Below are positions 18,111-26,027 of a stretch of 64,000 bases of DNA, piece after piece. The position numbers were made by a program, and so were the translations under genes. Positions within the stretch are counted from its first letter, which is position 1. Each line of letters opens with the position of its first letter. This stretch comes from Planctomycetota bacterium (GTDB taxonomy: Bacteria > Planctomycetota > Phycisphaerae > Phycisphaerales > UBA1924): positions 412,534 to 476,533 of the forward strand of contig JAFIFX010000002.1 of assembly GCA_020831805.1 (NCBI GenBank), written 5' to 3'. Under the pieces are notes generated by a model. That model did not search any database and was not told the DNA's origin. It saw only the letters and a list, made by a program, of their open reading frames with translations.

Positions 18111-18156
18111 CCCAAAAAAAAAGCTGCGAGCGTCCGCTCGCGGTGTTTTTTTGGCC
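18111..18156. terminator. Bidirectional intrinsic terminator
   Basis: A stem GCGAG/CTCGC (18126-18130 with 18137-18141, extendable inward by two pairs) is flanked by an A-tract (18114-18122) on the left and a T-tract (18146-18152) on the right. It therefore works as a T-tailed terminator in both directions, for the tRNA on the plus strand and for the convergent DUF2325 gene (ending at 18175) on the minus strand. Confidence 0.7.
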
Positions 18157-18174
18157 CATCGCCGGTCAACGCCC

Positions 18175-19719
18175 TCAAACCCCGCTGAGCTGCCGTTCCG
18201 CCTGCTCCATCACCCGCTCGGCGATCTGCTCGGGGTTGTACCCCGCTGGCAGCAGCACGCAGGCCTTGCCCGCCTCCCGCGCGTACGCCCGGGCCTCCTC
18301 CGCGTGCAGGTGCCCCGCCAGCCGGATCAGCACCAGCACCACCCGCGTGTCCGCCCGCTGGATCGGGGCCCGCATCGGCTCGCCCGTCCCGTGCTCGGTC
18401 AGGCTCACCCACTCGACCCCCGATGGCTCGAACGCGTCGCGGACCCGGTCGATCGCGTCCTGGCGGACCTCCCCGCCGATGATCACGATCCCCCCGTCCC
18501 GCAGCAGCTCCCGTGCCTCGAGCACCCGCCGGCTCCAGGCCCGCTCCGCGACCGGCGCCGGCCCGGCCGGGGCCGAGGCTTCCTTCTTGGGCGCCAGGTA
18601 CCGCCGCACGACCTCACTCGCCGGCTCGGACCCGGGGAACGACCCCGGCGTCACCACGCCGCGCAGGCTGTCCAGCCGGGGGTCCCCCGCCCGCAGGCCG
18701 AGTTCGGCCAGCCGACCGAACGCCTCGTTGATCCGCCTGCAATCGTGCTCGCTCGGCCCGAACTCGCCCCCGAACTCCCGCGCGTGGTACTTCACCCGGT
18801 TCAGCAGCGCGTCGACCTGCTTCTGGTCGGCCCGGCGACGCTCCGCCAGCCCCGCCAGCGTGCGGACCTCATCGAGCAACTCGGCGGCCCGTCCCGGGTC
18901 CGCGGGCTCCTGCAGCCGCATGTACCGCTCGACGAACACCGCCCGCTCCTGCGTTTCCTTCCGCAGCCACAGGTGCGCATCGTCCTGGTCCCGGTCCGCG
19001 TCGCGCAGCCAGGTCCACTCCAGCGCCACCCGCAACGCCGACGACGCCTCGGCCAGCATCTGGAACGCCGTCTCCAGCTCCGATCGCTCCAGCACCGACC
19101 CGTCGGCGACGGCCTCGCCGCACAGCCGGGCGCTCTCCGCCAGCGCGTCGTAGCAGTCCGCGATCACCCGCAGACGGTCATCGCTCGGCTGCACCTCCCG
19201 CGGCCAGAACGCCCACAGGAAGCACTCCGGCAGCGCCTTGGCCTCCGCGATCATCTCGTTCATCCGCTCCAAGATCGGCTTCTCGCGTTCCGGATCCCCC
19301 TCCGCGTCTCGCCGCTCGATGTACAGGCGGCACGACGCCGCCTTCAGCGACGCCCGGATCCCGATGAGCTTCAGGTCGAGCGTCCGCGCCGGCTCGGGCC
19401 GCGCGGGCTTGGGCTCGACCTGCTCGGCCGCCCGCTCGACCTGCGCCCGCTCCACCTGGGCCCGCTCCGTCGCCGTCCCGGCCACCTCCACCGCGACCTT
19501 CTGCCCGCCCACCGCCAGCGTCACCACGCCCTTCTCGACGCGTGCCTTCTCCGCCGCGGCCCGCTCGGCCCGGATCTTCTCCCGCTCGATCCGCTCCGCC
19601 TCGGCCAGCACGAACCGCGCCAACTCGGTCGCGACCGACCGTGCCGAGTCCGACCGGGCCATCTGCTCGCGCAGCAGCGACCGGATCGCGTCCGCCAGTT
19701 TGTCCGATTCGTCAGGCAC
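18175..19719 (-). CDS. Coiled-coil protein with C-terminal DUF2325-like domain
   Basis: A 514-residue protein of unknown function. I take the GTG at 19719 as start: GGAG lies 5 bases upstream and the preceding open stretch is Arg/Cys-rich, unlike coding sequence. The N-terminal quarter is a charged helical segment (LARFVLAEAERIEREKIRAERAAAEKARVEKG region) with a Glu/Ala/Arg-rich linker. The middle is all-helical, with Trp- and Cys-bearing stretches (ECFLWAFWPREV). The last about 110 residues resemble DUF2325: GGIVIIGGEVRQDAIDRVRD, a HGTGEP loop, ADTRVVLVLIRLAGHLHAEEA and GKACVLLPAGYN. DUF2325 proteins are uncharacterised Rossmann-like domains, some linked to defence or nucleotide-signal loci. 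It stands alone downstream of ccoS. Confidence 0.6.
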   Translation of the reverse strand: MPDESDKLADAIRSLLREQMARSDSARSVATELARFVLAEAERIEREKIRAERAAAEKARVEKGVVTLAVGGQKVAVEVAGTATERAQVERAQVERAAEQVEPKPARPEPARTLDLKLIGIRASLKAASCRLYIERRDAEGDPEREKPILERMNEMIAEAKALPECFLWAFWPREVQPSDDRLRVIADCYDALAESARLCGEAVADGSVLERSELETAFQMLAEASSALRVALEWTWLRDADRDQDDAHLWLRKETQERAVFVERYMRLQEPADPGRAAELLDEVRTLAGLAERRRADQKQVDALLNRVKYHAREFGGEFGPSEHDCRRINEAFGRLAELGLRAGDPRLDSLRGVVTPGSFPGSEPASEVVRRYLAPKKEASAPAGPAPVAERAWSRRVLEARELLRDGGIVIIGGEVRQDAIDRVRDAFEPSGVEWVSLTEHGTGEPMRAPIQRADTRVVLVLIRLAGHLHAEEARAYAREAGKACVLLPAGYNPEQIAERVMEQAERQLSGV

Positions 19720-19837
19720 GGGAACTCCACAGCGGATCCGCCCCCTGCATGCGGATCGTACCACGCGCGACCCCCATGCCAAGCCCGAACACCTTGGTCG
19801 GGGGTGTTTCAACACTCGGAATGTCCGAAAATACACT

Positions 19838-20008
19838 TTATCCGGACCCGGATGAGCCCTTGCCCTCAAGCTCGTCATCGAACACCGCCCGCAGCGGCGG
19901 CGTGTCCAGATCATCAAACTGACCGGCCTTTGCCGCACGGATAAAGGCATAAACCCCAAATCCGGCGAGCAGCAACGCCATCGGCAGCATGATCAGCAGC
20001 ACGGTCAT
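19838..20008 (-). CDS. ccoS: cbb3 oxidase assembly protein CcoS
   Basis: A 56-residue single-span membrane protein: MTVLLIMLPMALLLAGFGVYAFIRAAKAGQ..., followed by FDDLDTPPLRAVFDDE, the conserved CcoS cytoplasmic motif (QFDDLxxPxxRxLxDDE). CcoS is needed to place heme and copper cofactors into the cbb3-type cytochrome c oxidase. Its ATG overlaps the stop of ccoI (ATGA), so translation is coupled. It is the last gene of the cbb3 cluster. Confidence 0.9.
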   Translation of the reverse strand: MTVLLIMLPMALLLAGFGVYAFIRAAKAGQFDDLDTPPLRAVFDDELEGKGSSGSG

Positions 20009-22461
20009 CGCACGCCCCCCCTCTTTTTCAGCGGACGCACCGCGATCGACACCACCACCAGCGAGCTGATCGGCATGATCACCGCCGCCAGCAGCGCGCT
20101 CATCAGCCCGCACATCGCCAGCGTCGCGCCGATCGCGTTGTAGGTCAGCGATGCGCCCAGGCAGATCCGGATCGTCCGCTTCGTCGACCGCGCCAGCCGC
20201 ACCAGCTCCACCAGCGGCCGCACGCCCGGCTCCGAGATATAGATGTCCGCCGCTTCGAGCGACGCCTCCGCCCCGCCGTGCACGGCGATCCCCACCGTCG
20301 CCGCCGCCAGCGCCGCCGCGTCGTTGACCCCGTCCCCGACCATCACCACCGGCCGGTCCGACGCCGCGCACAGCCGCGTCACCAGATCGGCCTTACCCTC
20401 GGGCGAGACCCGCCCCTCGGCGTCGGTCACGCCGACCGCCGCCGCGACTTTCCCGACCACCGCCGGATCGTCGCCCGACGCCATCCGCACCGACCAGCCC
20501 ATCGCCCGCAGCGCCGACACCGCCTCGGCGGCGTCATCCCGCACCCGGTCCCCGATCGCGAACACCCCCGAACCGATCCCCTCGGCCCACACCGCCACCG
20601 GCGTCAGCCCGGCATCGAGCGCCCGACGCACCGCGTCCGCATCGACCGCCACGCCCGATTCATCCGCCACGAACTCAGGCGACCCGACCGCCGCCAGGCC
20701 CCCATCAACCCGCCCGCGCACCCCGCGCCCCGACAGATGCTCGCACGCCACGGCGGCGGGGCGGCTCGGCGCCTCCGCGACGATCGCCCGCCCGATCGGG
20801 TGCGCCGACCGTTCCTCCAGCGCCGCCGCGATGCCCCGCAGCCGATCGTCGCCCTCGAACCACGCGGCGCTCATCCGGCCCTCGGTCACCGTCCCGGTCT
20901 TGTCCAGCACCATCGCGCCCGGCCTGGCCAACGCCTCGAGCGCGGCCGCCGACTTGACCAGCGTCCGCATCCGCGCCGCCCGCCCCAGCGCCACCGACAT
21001 CGCCATCGGCGTCGCCAGCCCCAGCGCGCACGGGCAGGTGATGATCAGCAGCGCCGTCGCGTGCTCCAGCGCGGTGTGCGCATCCGCCCGGACCGTCCAG
21101 ATCACCGTCGTCACCAGCGCCAGCGTCAGCACCACCAGCACGAACCGCCCCGCGATCCGATCGGTCAGCTGCACGATCGGCGATTTCCGCTCCGACGCCT
21201 CGGCGACGAGCCGCATCAGCCGCGCCACCCGCGTCCCCTCGCCCACCGCCGCCACCCGCACCCGCAGCACCGTCGTCATGTTCACCGACCCCGCCGCCAC
21301 CGGCGATCCCGCCCGCACCGATACCGGCGCCGACTCCCCGGTCAGCAACGACTCGTCCACCGCCCCATGCCCGACCTCGACCACCCCGTCCGCCGGCACG
21401 ACCTCGCCCGGCCCGACCTCCACCAGCGAGCCCACCGCCACCGACTCGATCGGCGCCCGCCGCGTCGATCCGTCCTCCGCCACCAGCACCGCGCTCGTCG
21501 GCGTCAGCGTGAGCATCAGCCCCACCTCGTCCGCCGCCGCCCGCTGCTGCCGGTGCTGCACCCACCGCCCTACCAACAACAGGAACACCAGCACCGCCAG
21601 CGAGTCGAAGTAGATCTCCCCCGTTCCCCGCACGGTGTTTGTCACGCCCCACGCCCCGCCCGCCAGCAGCGCGATCGCGATCGGCAGGTCCAGGTGCGCC
21701 GTCCGCGTCCGCAGCGCCGCCAGCGCCCCGCGGAAGAACACCCGCCCCGGCCACGCCAGGCTCACCACCCCCAGCCCCATCGACACCCACCGGAACACCC
21801 CGTCCCACAGCGGATCGATCCCCGCGATCTCCCCCCCGTACAACGCCACCGCCAGCAGCATGATGTTCCCCGCCAGCGCGCCCGCGACCGCCACGCGGAT
21901 CAGGTGCCGCCGGTCCTCCCGCGTCCGCGCATCCCGCGCCGCCTGCCCGCGCGCCGGGTGCACCGGATACCCCAGCGAGTCCAACGCCCGCGCGATCCGC
22001 GACAGCGCCACCCGCTCGGGATCGAACCGCACCCGCGCGATCCGCGTCCGCACATGCACCCGCGACTCGATCACCCCCGGCGTCACCCGCCCCAGCCGCT
22101 CGACCAGCCACACGCATGCCGCGCAGTGCACGCCCTCGAGCAGCAGGTCCGTCTCCGCCGACCCGTCCTCAAGTTCCCGCACCGAGGCCGTCCGGAACGC
22201 CGGGTCGTCCAGCTCCTCGTACCGCGCCCCCGTGGTCCTCGCCCGTTCCGAAGGCGCCTCCACCGCCGCGCGCACCCGGTAGTACTGCTCCAGCCCGCCC
22301 GCGTGCAGCACGCCCCACACCGTGCGGCAGCCCGCGCAGCAGAACTGCTCCGCCGCCCCCTCCTCGAACAACCCCGCCGGAACCGGCAGCCCGCAGTGGC
22401 TGCACGAGCACGCCGCCCGCGCCCTGCGGCCAGCCGATGTCTCCACCGCCAGCGTGCTCAC
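20005..22461 (-). CDS. ccoI: Copper-transporting P-type ATPase CcoI (FixI)
   Basis: An 818-residue P1B-type ATPase that supplies copper for cbb3 oxidase assembly. N-terminal cysteine-rich region (CSHCGLPVPAG...QFCCAGC) as in FixI/CcoI, then a heavy-metal-associated domain with EGVHCAACVW, eight predicted membrane spans, the actuator motif TGES, the metal-transport CPC (ITCPCALGLATP), the phosphorylation site DKTGTVTEG, the HP locus (SAHPIGRA) and the hinge GDGVNDAAAL. The order and length match CcoI. Its start overlaps the end of the TauE-like gene by 4 bases, and its end overlaps ccoS, as expected in one operon. Confidence 0.93.
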   Translation of the reverse strand: MSTLAVETSAGRRARAACSCSHCGLPVPAGLFEEGAAEQFCCAGCRTVWGVLHAGGLEQYYRVRAAVEAPSERARTTGARYEELDDPAFRTASVRELEDGSAETDLLLEGVHCAACVWLVERLGRVTPGVIESRVHVRTRIARVRFDPERVALSRIARALDSLGYPVHPARGQAARDARTREDRRHLIRVAVAGALAGNIMLLAVALYGGEIAGIDPLWDGVFRWVSMGLGVVSLAWPGRVFFRGALAALRTRTAHLDLPIAIALLAGGAWGVTNTVRGTGEIYFDSLAVLVFLLLVGRWVQHRQQRAAADEVGLMLTLTPTSAVLVAEDGSTRRAPIESVAVGSLVEVGPGEVVPADGVVEVGHGAVDESLLTGESAPVSVRAGSPVAAGSVNMTTVLRVRVAAVGEGTRVARLMRLVAEASERKSPIVQLTDRIAGRFVLVVLTLALVTTVIWTVRADAHTALEHATALLIITCPCALGLATPMAMSVALGRAARMRTLVKSAAALEALARPGAMVLDKTGTVTEGRMSAAWFEGDDRLRGIAAALEERSAHPIGRAIVAEAPSRPAAVACEHLSGRGVRGRVDGGLAAVGSPEFVADESGVAVDADAVRRALDAGLTPVAVWAEGIGSGVFAIGDRVRDDAAEAVSALRAMGWSVRMASGDDPAVVGKVAAAVGVTDAEGRVSPEGKADLVTRLCAASDRPVVMVGDGVNDAAALAAATVGIAVHGGAEASLEAADIYISEPGVRPLVELVRLARSTKRTIRICLGASLTYNAIGATLAMCGLMSALLAAVIMPISSLVVVSIAVRPLKKRGGVR

Positions 22462-23234
22462 GGCGTCGCCTCCTCATCCCGGCACAGCGGGCACGCCGCG
22501 TCCGGATCCGCCGGGATCACGCCCGCCTGCACCCCCAGCGCCTCACGCGTCATCGCCGGTGCGCTCAGCCGCCCCGTCGCCGTGTACACGCCCACCGCCG
22601 TCACCAAGAGCCCCGTCACCACCGGCAGCCGCCGATGCAGCGGCCCGGTCAGCAGCTGGATCCCTGCCCCGAGCAGCGCCATCAGCGGCACCGTCCCCAC
22701 CCAGAAGGTCCCCATCACCGCCATCCCCCACACCACCGACCCCGTCCCCGCCGCCGTGAACGCGAACGCGTACAGCCACCCGCACGGCAACAGCGCCGTC
22801 AGCAGCCCGATCGTCCACGCCCGCGGCACCGGACGCAGCCCCATGGCCAACCGGTGCGCCTTCTCCATCCGCCGCATCGCCCACTTCGGCAGCCGGACGC
22901 GGCCCGTCCGCACCCCAGCGGCCCGCGCCAGCAGCGTCAGCCCGAACAGAACCATCAGCCCTCCGGCCACGAACGCCGCCGCCCGCTGCACCCCCGCGAA
23001 CTCGCCCCCGAAGTCGATCGCCGCACCGACCGCCCCCGCCCCGGCCCCCAGCGCCAAGTACGACCCCAGCCGCCCCCCGTGGTACGCGACCTGCAGCGCC
23101 CGCCGGCGCGTCGCACCGTCCCCGTCCGCGCCCAGCGCGAACAGCATCAGCCCGCCGCACATCCCCGCGCAGTGCGGCGACCCGATCAGCGACGCGACCA
23201 GCACGCCCGAAATCAGAACCAGGTACGGGTCCAA
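22458..23234 (-). CDS. Sulfite exporter TauE/SafE-like (cytochrome biogenesis) membrane protein
   Basis: A 258-residue membrane protein with about six spans. It has the GSPHCAGMCGGLM signature near the N-terminus and LLPCGWLYAF in the middle, characteristic of the 'sulfite exporter TauE/SafE / DsbD-like' proteins regularly found in cbb3 clusters beside ccoGHIS, where a role in copper delivery or thiol redox is suspected. The C-terminus has CPLC. The start appears to be TTG 23234 preceded by GAGAGGG; the only ATG near it is in another frame, and a later Met would cut into the signature. It lies 10 bases after fixH. Confidence 0.8.
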   Translation of the reverse strand: MDPYLVLISGVLVASLIGSPHCAGMCGGLMLFALGADGDGATRRRALQVAYHGGRLGSYLALGAGAGAVGAAIDFGGEFAGVQRAAAFVAGGLMVLFGLTLLARAAGVRTGRVRLPKWAMRRMEKAHRLAMGLRPVPRAWTIGLLTALLPCGWLYAFAFTAAGTGSVVWGMAVMGTFWVGTVPLMALLGAGIQLLTGPLHRRLPVVTGLLVTAVGVYTATGRLSAPAMTREALGVQAGVIPADPDAACPLCRDEEATP

Positions 23235-23244
23235 GCCATCCCTC

Positions 23245-23721
23245 TCAATCGATCACGACCTTGTCGGTGAACAACGCCGGCCGCCCGGCGTGCCCGATCT
23301 CGAATCGAAGCTCCCAGATCCCGGCCCGGTGCTCCGGCAGCGAGCCGCGGTACACGCCGGGGCTCGTCTCGACGAACGCCACCGTGTGCCGGTCCAGCGC
23401 GGTCGTCCGGTGGAAGGCGACCGCCTCCACCTCCGCCCCTTCCAGGGGGCGGGCCGAGCCGTCCCGCATCGTGATCGTCACCAGCCGGTCGTGCCCCGAC
23501 ACCGACCAGCCCCAGCCCTCCGTCCGCGGCCGGGACACCGCCACCGCTCGGTCGTCCCACGACAACGCCTTGGCGTAATAGTCCGGCTCCGGCATTGCCG
23601 GCGACCGCACCGCGAGCACCATCGTCGTCCCCAGCACGCACGCCTGCACCACGAACACCGTCACGATCGCGTACGGCCAGGGCGACCGCCGCCGTTTCTT
23701 GCTGCGAATCTCATCCGCCAT
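23245..23721 (-). CDS. fixH: FixH family protein (CcoH)
   Basis: A 158-residue protein anchored by one N-terminal membrane span (about residues 15-38, PYAIVTVFVVQACVLGTTMVLAV) with an extracytoplasmic domain carrying YYAKALSWDD and PGVYRGSLPEHRAGIWELRFEI, as in FixH/CcoH. FixH is needed for stable assembly of the cbb3 oxidase. Its start overlaps the end of ccoG by 11 bases. Length and position between ccoG and ccoI are standard for the fixGHIS order, apart from the TauE-like gene inserted before ccoI. Confidence 0.88.
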   Translation of the reverse strand: MADEIRSKKRRRSPWPYAIVTVFVVQACVLGTTMVLAVRSPAMPEPDYYAKALSWDDRAVAVSRPRTEGWGWSVSGHDRLVTITMRDGSARPLEGAEVEAVAFHRTTALDRHTVAFVETSPGVYRGSLPEHRAGIWELRFEIGHAGRPALFTDKVVID

Positions 23722-25147
23722 CGCCAGGCTCCTCTCTTGTCCCGCCCGCGCTCCGCGTCCGCGGCCCGTGGATCACAAAGTCCCGTTCACGCTCGAACCC
23801 GGCGCCGTCCGAGATCCGCACCCGGATCGTCTTCGGCGACGCGTCGAAGTAGGAAGGATCCGCCAGGATCAGCATCCGCGGCGAGACCTGCTCGCCCGCC
23901 GCCGCCGGGAACGGGTTCGTGTCCGCCCGCAGCCGCAGCCCCGGCTGATCCACCAGCTCCACCGTGTACGCCGCGTCCGCCGGCGTCCGGTTCGTCAGCC
24001 GGATCCGCATCTGGTTGGCGATCTCCCCCGACGCCATCACCTGGAACGGCAGCCCCCGCTCACGCAGCAGCACGAACTCGGCCGAGCCCTTGCTCCGCAC
24101 CACCACCACGAACGCGGAAAGCAGAACGACCAGCAGCAGCGGGTAGATCACCACCCGCGGCCGCACCAGCCGGCGACGCCCCTCCTCCACGGCCCGCTCC
24201 GAAGAATATCGGATCAGCCCCTTCGGACGCCCGATCTTCTCCATCACCGCGTCGCACGCGTCGATGCACTGGGCGCACCCGATGCACTCGAGCTGCAGCC
24301 CCTCCCGGATGTCGATCCCCGTCGGGCAGGTCTGCACGCACAGCGTGCAGTCCACGCAGTCCCCCAGCTGCGGCAGGGCGATGTCCGCGCCGGGCTTCTC
24401 CTTGCGGGCCTTGCCCCGCGGCTCACCCCGCTTGCGGTCATAGGTCACGATCAGCGAGTCCCGGTCCAGCAGCGCCGACTGGAACCGCGCGTACGGGCAC
24501 ATCACGATGCACACCTGCTCACGGAAGTACCCAAAATCGAACAGCATCAGCCCCGTGGTCCCCGCCATCACCAGGAACGCGATCGGGTGCTCGTGTGGCG
24601 AGCCGAGGATCCACCGCCGCAGGTTGTCCGTGCCGACGAAGTAGGCCAGGAAGGTGTGCGCCAGAAACATGGACACGAGCAGGAACGCCGCGAACTTAGC
24701 GAACTTGCGCAGCCCACGCATGCTCCGCGGCTTCCGCTTGCCCGGCGTTCCCTCGAACAGCCGCTCGATCGGTCGGTACACGAACTCCATGTACACCGTC
24801 TGCGGGCACGCCCAGCCGCACCACACCCGCCCGAACAGCGCGGTCACCAGGAACACCGTGAAGAACACGATCAGCAGCAGCAACGCCAGCAGCAGCGTGT
24901 CCGTCGGCAGGAACACCCGTCCGAACAGGGTGAACTCCCGGTTGATGATGTCCAGCAGCACCAGCGGCCGCCCGTTGAGCCGCAGGTGCGGCAGCACCGT
25001 GAACAGCACGATCAACGCCCAGGCCACCACCCGCCGCTGCCGCACAAACCGCCCGTCCGACGGGCGCGGGCACAGCCAACGACGCGATCCGTCGTTGTTC
25101 AGCGTGCTCAGCACGCGATCCTGTGGCCCGAGCAGTGATTCAGACAT
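23711..25147 (-). CDS. ccoG: cbb3 oxidase accessory protein CcoG (FixG)
   Basis: A 478-residue membrane ferredoxin-like protein. It contains the FixG N-terminal spans with GRVWCGWACPQTVYMEF, a second CIVMCPYARFQS, and two ferredoxin-type cluster motifs, CVDCTLCVQTCPTGID and CIGCAQCIDACD, for two [4Fe-4S] clusters. The C-terminal about 130 residues form the Ig-like FixG domain. CcoG is proposed to reduce Cu(II) for delivery to the oxidase. ATG 25147; 65 bases separate it from the end of ccoP, with no terminator visible, so it may be read through from the structural genes. Confidence 0.93.
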   Translation of the reverse strand: MSESLLGPQDRVLSTLNNDGSRRWLCPRPSDGRFVRQRRVVAWALIVLFTVLPHLRLNGRPLVLLDIINREFTLFGRVFLPTDTLLLALLLLIVFFTVFLVTALFGRVWCGWACPQTVYMEFVYRPIERLFEGTPGKRKPRSMRGLRKFAKFAAFLLVSMFLAHTFLAYFVGTDNLRRWILGSPHEHPIAFLVMAGTTGLMLFDFGYFREQVCIVMCPYARFQSALLDRDSLIVTYDRKRGEPRGKARKEKPGADIALPQLGDCVDCTLCVQTCPTGIDIREGLQLECIGCAQCIDACDAVMEKIGRPKGLIRYSSERAVEEGRRRLVRPRVVIYPLLLVVLLSAFVVVVRSKGSAEFVLLRERGLPFQVMASGEIANQMRIRLTNRTPADAAYTVELVDQPGLRLRADTNPFPAAAGEQVSPRMLILADPSYFDASPKTIRVRISDGAGFERERDFVIHGPRTRSAGGTREEPGDGG

Positions 25148-25213
25148 GGCGGTCCATCCGGCAAAGCAGGCTTGCTCCGGGGCGGGTTTTCAGCCCGCCG
25201 CCGTGCCCACGCG

Positions 25214-25813
25214 TCAGTCGTTTCCAAAGAACGGCGGGATCTCCACACCCTCCGGCCCGATCCCGTCCGGGTGGTTTGTCCCGCGCAGCGACACCACGAA
25301 CGCGGTCACCAGCGCCATCTCCGTGTCGTTGAGGTTGGCTCGCTGCGACGGCATCGCCACGCCGATGCCGTCCTTGAGGATCGCGATGATGTCGTTGACC
25401 GATGTCACATTCTTGTACACATCGTTGGTCAGGTTCGGACCAAGGCCCGCCATGCCCCGCCCGCCCTGGGCGTGGCAGAGCACGCAGCGCTCCTCGAAGA
25501 TCGCCGCGCCCATCGCGATCCACGGCTCGTTGACCACGATCGCCGCGACCATTTCCTCGCCAAGCTCCATCGTCCGAAGTTCGCCGAACTGCCGCTCCAG
25601 CATCCGCGACTGCACCGCGGCCAGACGCTGGTGCGGCGTCCGCGTCAGGGGCGAGAAGTGCATCATGAAGGTGTACAGCACCGCGAAGATGATCGTCAGC
25701 AGGAAGATCACATGCCACCACGACGGCGTGGGGTTGTCGTACTCCTGGATCCCGTCGTAGTTGTGCCCGGTCAGGTCGTCCTCAACCGGCGGAACCGGCT
25801 TCTGCTCAGCCAT
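25214..25813 (-). CDS. ccoP: cbb3 oxidase subunit CcoP, single-heme form
   Basis: A 199-residue subunit. The N-terminal CcoP motif (DDLTGHNYDGIQEYDNPTPSWW) and a single span (about 33-52) are followed by one cytochrome c domain with CVLCH (C110, C113, H114) and a Met-ligand candidate in GVAMPSQR. Canonical CcoP has about 300 residues and two CxxCH motifs, so this is a shortened, mono-heme form. Start at ATG 25813, which overlaps the ccoQ end by 8 bases; the open frame upstream is only Arg-rich. It passes electrons from soluble cytochrome c to CcoO. Confidence 0.88.
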   Translation of the reverse strand: MAEQKPVPPVEDDLTGHNYDGIQEYDNPTPSWWHVIFLLTIIFAVLYTFMMHFSPLTRTPHQRLAAVQSRMLERQFGELRTMELGEEMVAAIVVNEPWIAMGAAIFEERCVLCHAQGGRGMAGLGPNLTNDVYKNVTSVNDIIAILKDGIGVAMPSQRANLNDTEMALVTAFVVSLRGTNHPDGIGPEGVEIPPFFGND

Positions 25814-26027
25814 GGCGGCCCTCCTCGGAATCGTCCGTGTCACGCTCGGCCCCGGCCGGATCGGTCGGGCCATCATCCAGCGGCAGCGACGCCGCGTCCT
25901 TCGCACGCCGGCGGGACATCGACAGCGTCCGCGCCAGCACCACCACGAAAACCAGCCCGAACAGCACCAGCCCGATGATCGGGAACAGCGTCAGGTTCAG
26001 GCCGGACACCAGGTCAGTCATCCGCAT
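25806..26027 (-). CDS. ccoQ: cbb3 oxidase subunit CcoQ
   Basis: A 73-residue protein with one membrane span ([21 protein letters not shown]) followed by a short [21 protein letters not shown] region, the usual CcoQ shape. CcoQ stabilises the oxidase complex. ATG 26027 has GGAGG about 9 bases upstream; an ATG at 26021 is also possible. It overlaps the fused ccoNO stop codon and the ccoP start, so the three structural genes are translationally coupled. Confidence 0.85.
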   Translation of the reverse strand: MRMTDLVSGLNLTLFPIIGLVLFGLVFVVVLARTLSMSRRRAKDAASLPLDDGPTDPAGAERDTDDSEEGRHG

